Shown piece after piece: positions 62,988-64,000 of a stretch of DNA of 64,000 bases. Location of the stretch: the NCBI GenBank assembly GCA_040007095.1, contig JBDTVS010000027.1:1-64000 (forward strand), given 5' to 3'. A program made the position numbers and the translations under genes. The stretch's first letter is position 1. Each line of letters opens with the position of its first letter. The notes beneath the pieces are model-generated. The model saw only the letters and a list, made by a program, of their open reading frames with translations, did no database searches and was not told the DNA's origin. Source of the DNA: JBDTVS01 sp040007095. GTDB lineage: Bacteria; Acidobacteriota; Vicinamibacteria; Vicinamibacterales; CAVVIG01.

Positions 62988-64000
62988 GCGCAAGACGATG
63001 CCGTCGAGATCGGGAGGCTGGCGCTGCGGACCAGTCAGTCGTCGCTGCGCGCCGCGGGGTCGATTCGCAATTACACCACCAAGCCGACGATCAGCATGCA
63101 GATGACGGCAGACGCGATTTCCCTGCCGGAGTTTGCGCAGGTTGTCCCGGCGGTCGCCGGCATTCTGCTCCAGCCCTCGCTCAACGCCAAGGTGGAGGGG
63201 CCACTGGATCGTCTCGCTGCGAACATCGCGATCCGTTCGGCCGCGGGCGATGTGAAAGGGGATTTCGTCGCCGACCTGGCGCTGCCCGACCAGGCGATCC
63301 GGGGGGAGCTATCGATCAGCCATTTCGACGTGGCGCCGGTTGTCCGGCAAGCCACTCTAAAGACCGATGTGACCGCGATCGTCAAATCGGACTTGCACGC
63401 CGCCTCGCTCGCGGATCTCGACACCTGGCGCGGCACGATCGCCATCACCACGCCGCGAGTATCCGGCCTCGGTTACGCGATCGAACGTCTCCAGGCCAAT
63501 GCCAAGGTGATGGGCCGATCCGTGGATCTCGACGGGACCGTCGACGCTTATCGGGCCGCGGCGTCGTTCCGAGGACGGGTCGCCGTTCAGAATCCTCAGC
63601 GGCCGCTGTTCGATGTGCTAGGGAGCGTCCGGCATGTGAATCTGGCGGCGCTGCCGCGGCAGTTGAAGCTGCCGAGCACGGTCACAGACCTTAACACGTC
63701 GTATCACGTGACCGGAACGGGGACGGAACAGATTCGCGGAGATCTGCGGCTGGCCGATTCCGACATCGCTGGAGCGCGCTTGGCGTCAGCCAGCACGGTC
63801 TCGGTGTCGATGAAGACGACGCCGCACCAGCCGTTGCAGGTTGATTACCAGGCGGACGTCACCGCATCCAACGTCGATCTGCAGCGCGTCGGAAAGGAGT
63901 TCGGCATACCGGCGCTCGACGATGGTCGCTACCACAGCGAGCTCAACGTCCACGTCACGGCGGCAGGTCGCGGCACGTCACCAGCAGTGATGCAGGTCAC
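62988..64000 (+). CDS. TamB-like (AsmA/TamB superfamily) protein, internal part
   Basis: Open in frame from just after a TGA at 62973 to the end of the window, about 337 codons, with no start and no stop inside the window. The translation has the repetitive beta-strand pattern of TamB/AsmA-like bridge proteins: IGRLALRTSQSSLRAAGSI, SAAGDVKGDFVADLALPD, GELSISHFDVAPVVRQ, DTWRGTIAITTPRVSGLGY, VTGTGTEQIRGDLRLADS. Such proteins span the periplasm and pair with a BamA-family barrel (TamA) or carry lipids. Its N-terminus is missing because of the junction with the preceding gene, so this copy probably cannot be made unless an internal start works. Confidence 0.7.

Overview
The window is GC-rich bacterial chromosome, gene-dense on both strands, with no rRNA, tRNA, CRISPR array, phage or transposase gene that I could recognise. 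The gene content points to an Acidobacteriota lineage, most likely Vicinamibacteria (inference). It holds three very large TonB-dependent receptors with an N-terminal carboxypeptidase-regulatory domain and a C-terminal ...FDF. It also has the secreted DUF1501/DUF1800 and DUF1552/DUF1592 protein pairs, PQQ beta-propeller dehydrogenases with small cytochromes c, and many secreted cupin, NHL and SnoaL-like proteins. Almost every product carries a signal peptide or membrane segments, so this is a cell-envelope and periplasm region.

Layout. 0-5.5 kb: the end of an M3 peptidase gene, a secreted hypothetical, and a DUF1501-DUF1800 operon. 5.5-8.1 kb: a repeat-rich gap, a dienelactone-hydrolase-like protein, a DUF2306 membrane protein and a hairpin element with long inverted ends. 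8.1-12.3 kb: a giant CPBP-type membrane protease and a dead class D beta-lactamase. 12.3-18.1 kb: a four-gene minus-strand operon (DUF1592, DUF1552, ankyrin, cytochrome c). 18.2-28.7 kb: TonB receptor 1, a cytochrome c remnant, a fusion protein, PQQ dehydrogenase 1 and a tannase-family esterase on plus; then a cytochrome c-PQQ dehydrogenase 2 operon on minus. 29.4-32.3 kb: a Fur-like regulator and katG. 32.7-46.1 kb: two NHL-cupin-TonB groups arranged roughly as mirror images. 46.2-52.6 kb: small proteins, a hydrolase, and a malonyl-CoA decarboxylase/FkbM methyltransferase/sulfatase-like run. 52.8-61.3 kb: broken SnoaL genes, an SMP-30-like propeller, DinB, MscS, a three-domain SnoaL protein, a VOC protein and a low-affinity iron permease family protein. 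61.6-64.0 kb: a BamA/TamA-like gene damaged by a frameshift and joined out of frame to a TamB-like gene that leaves the window.

How it may work together (inference): the TonB receptors import large or oxidised substrates. The tannase-type esterase, dienelactone hydrolase, PQQ dehydrogenases and cupins would hydrolyse and oxidise plant-aromatic-like compounds in the periplasm, passing electrons to the small cytochromes c. Fur-KatG answers peroxide stress.

The main surprises are the amount of gene decay and the number of short dispersed hairpin repeat families. Decayed items are a beta-lactamase, a permease tail, a cytochrome domain, two SnoaL halves and the BamA/TamB junction. I see no clear new multi-gene defence or mobile system.
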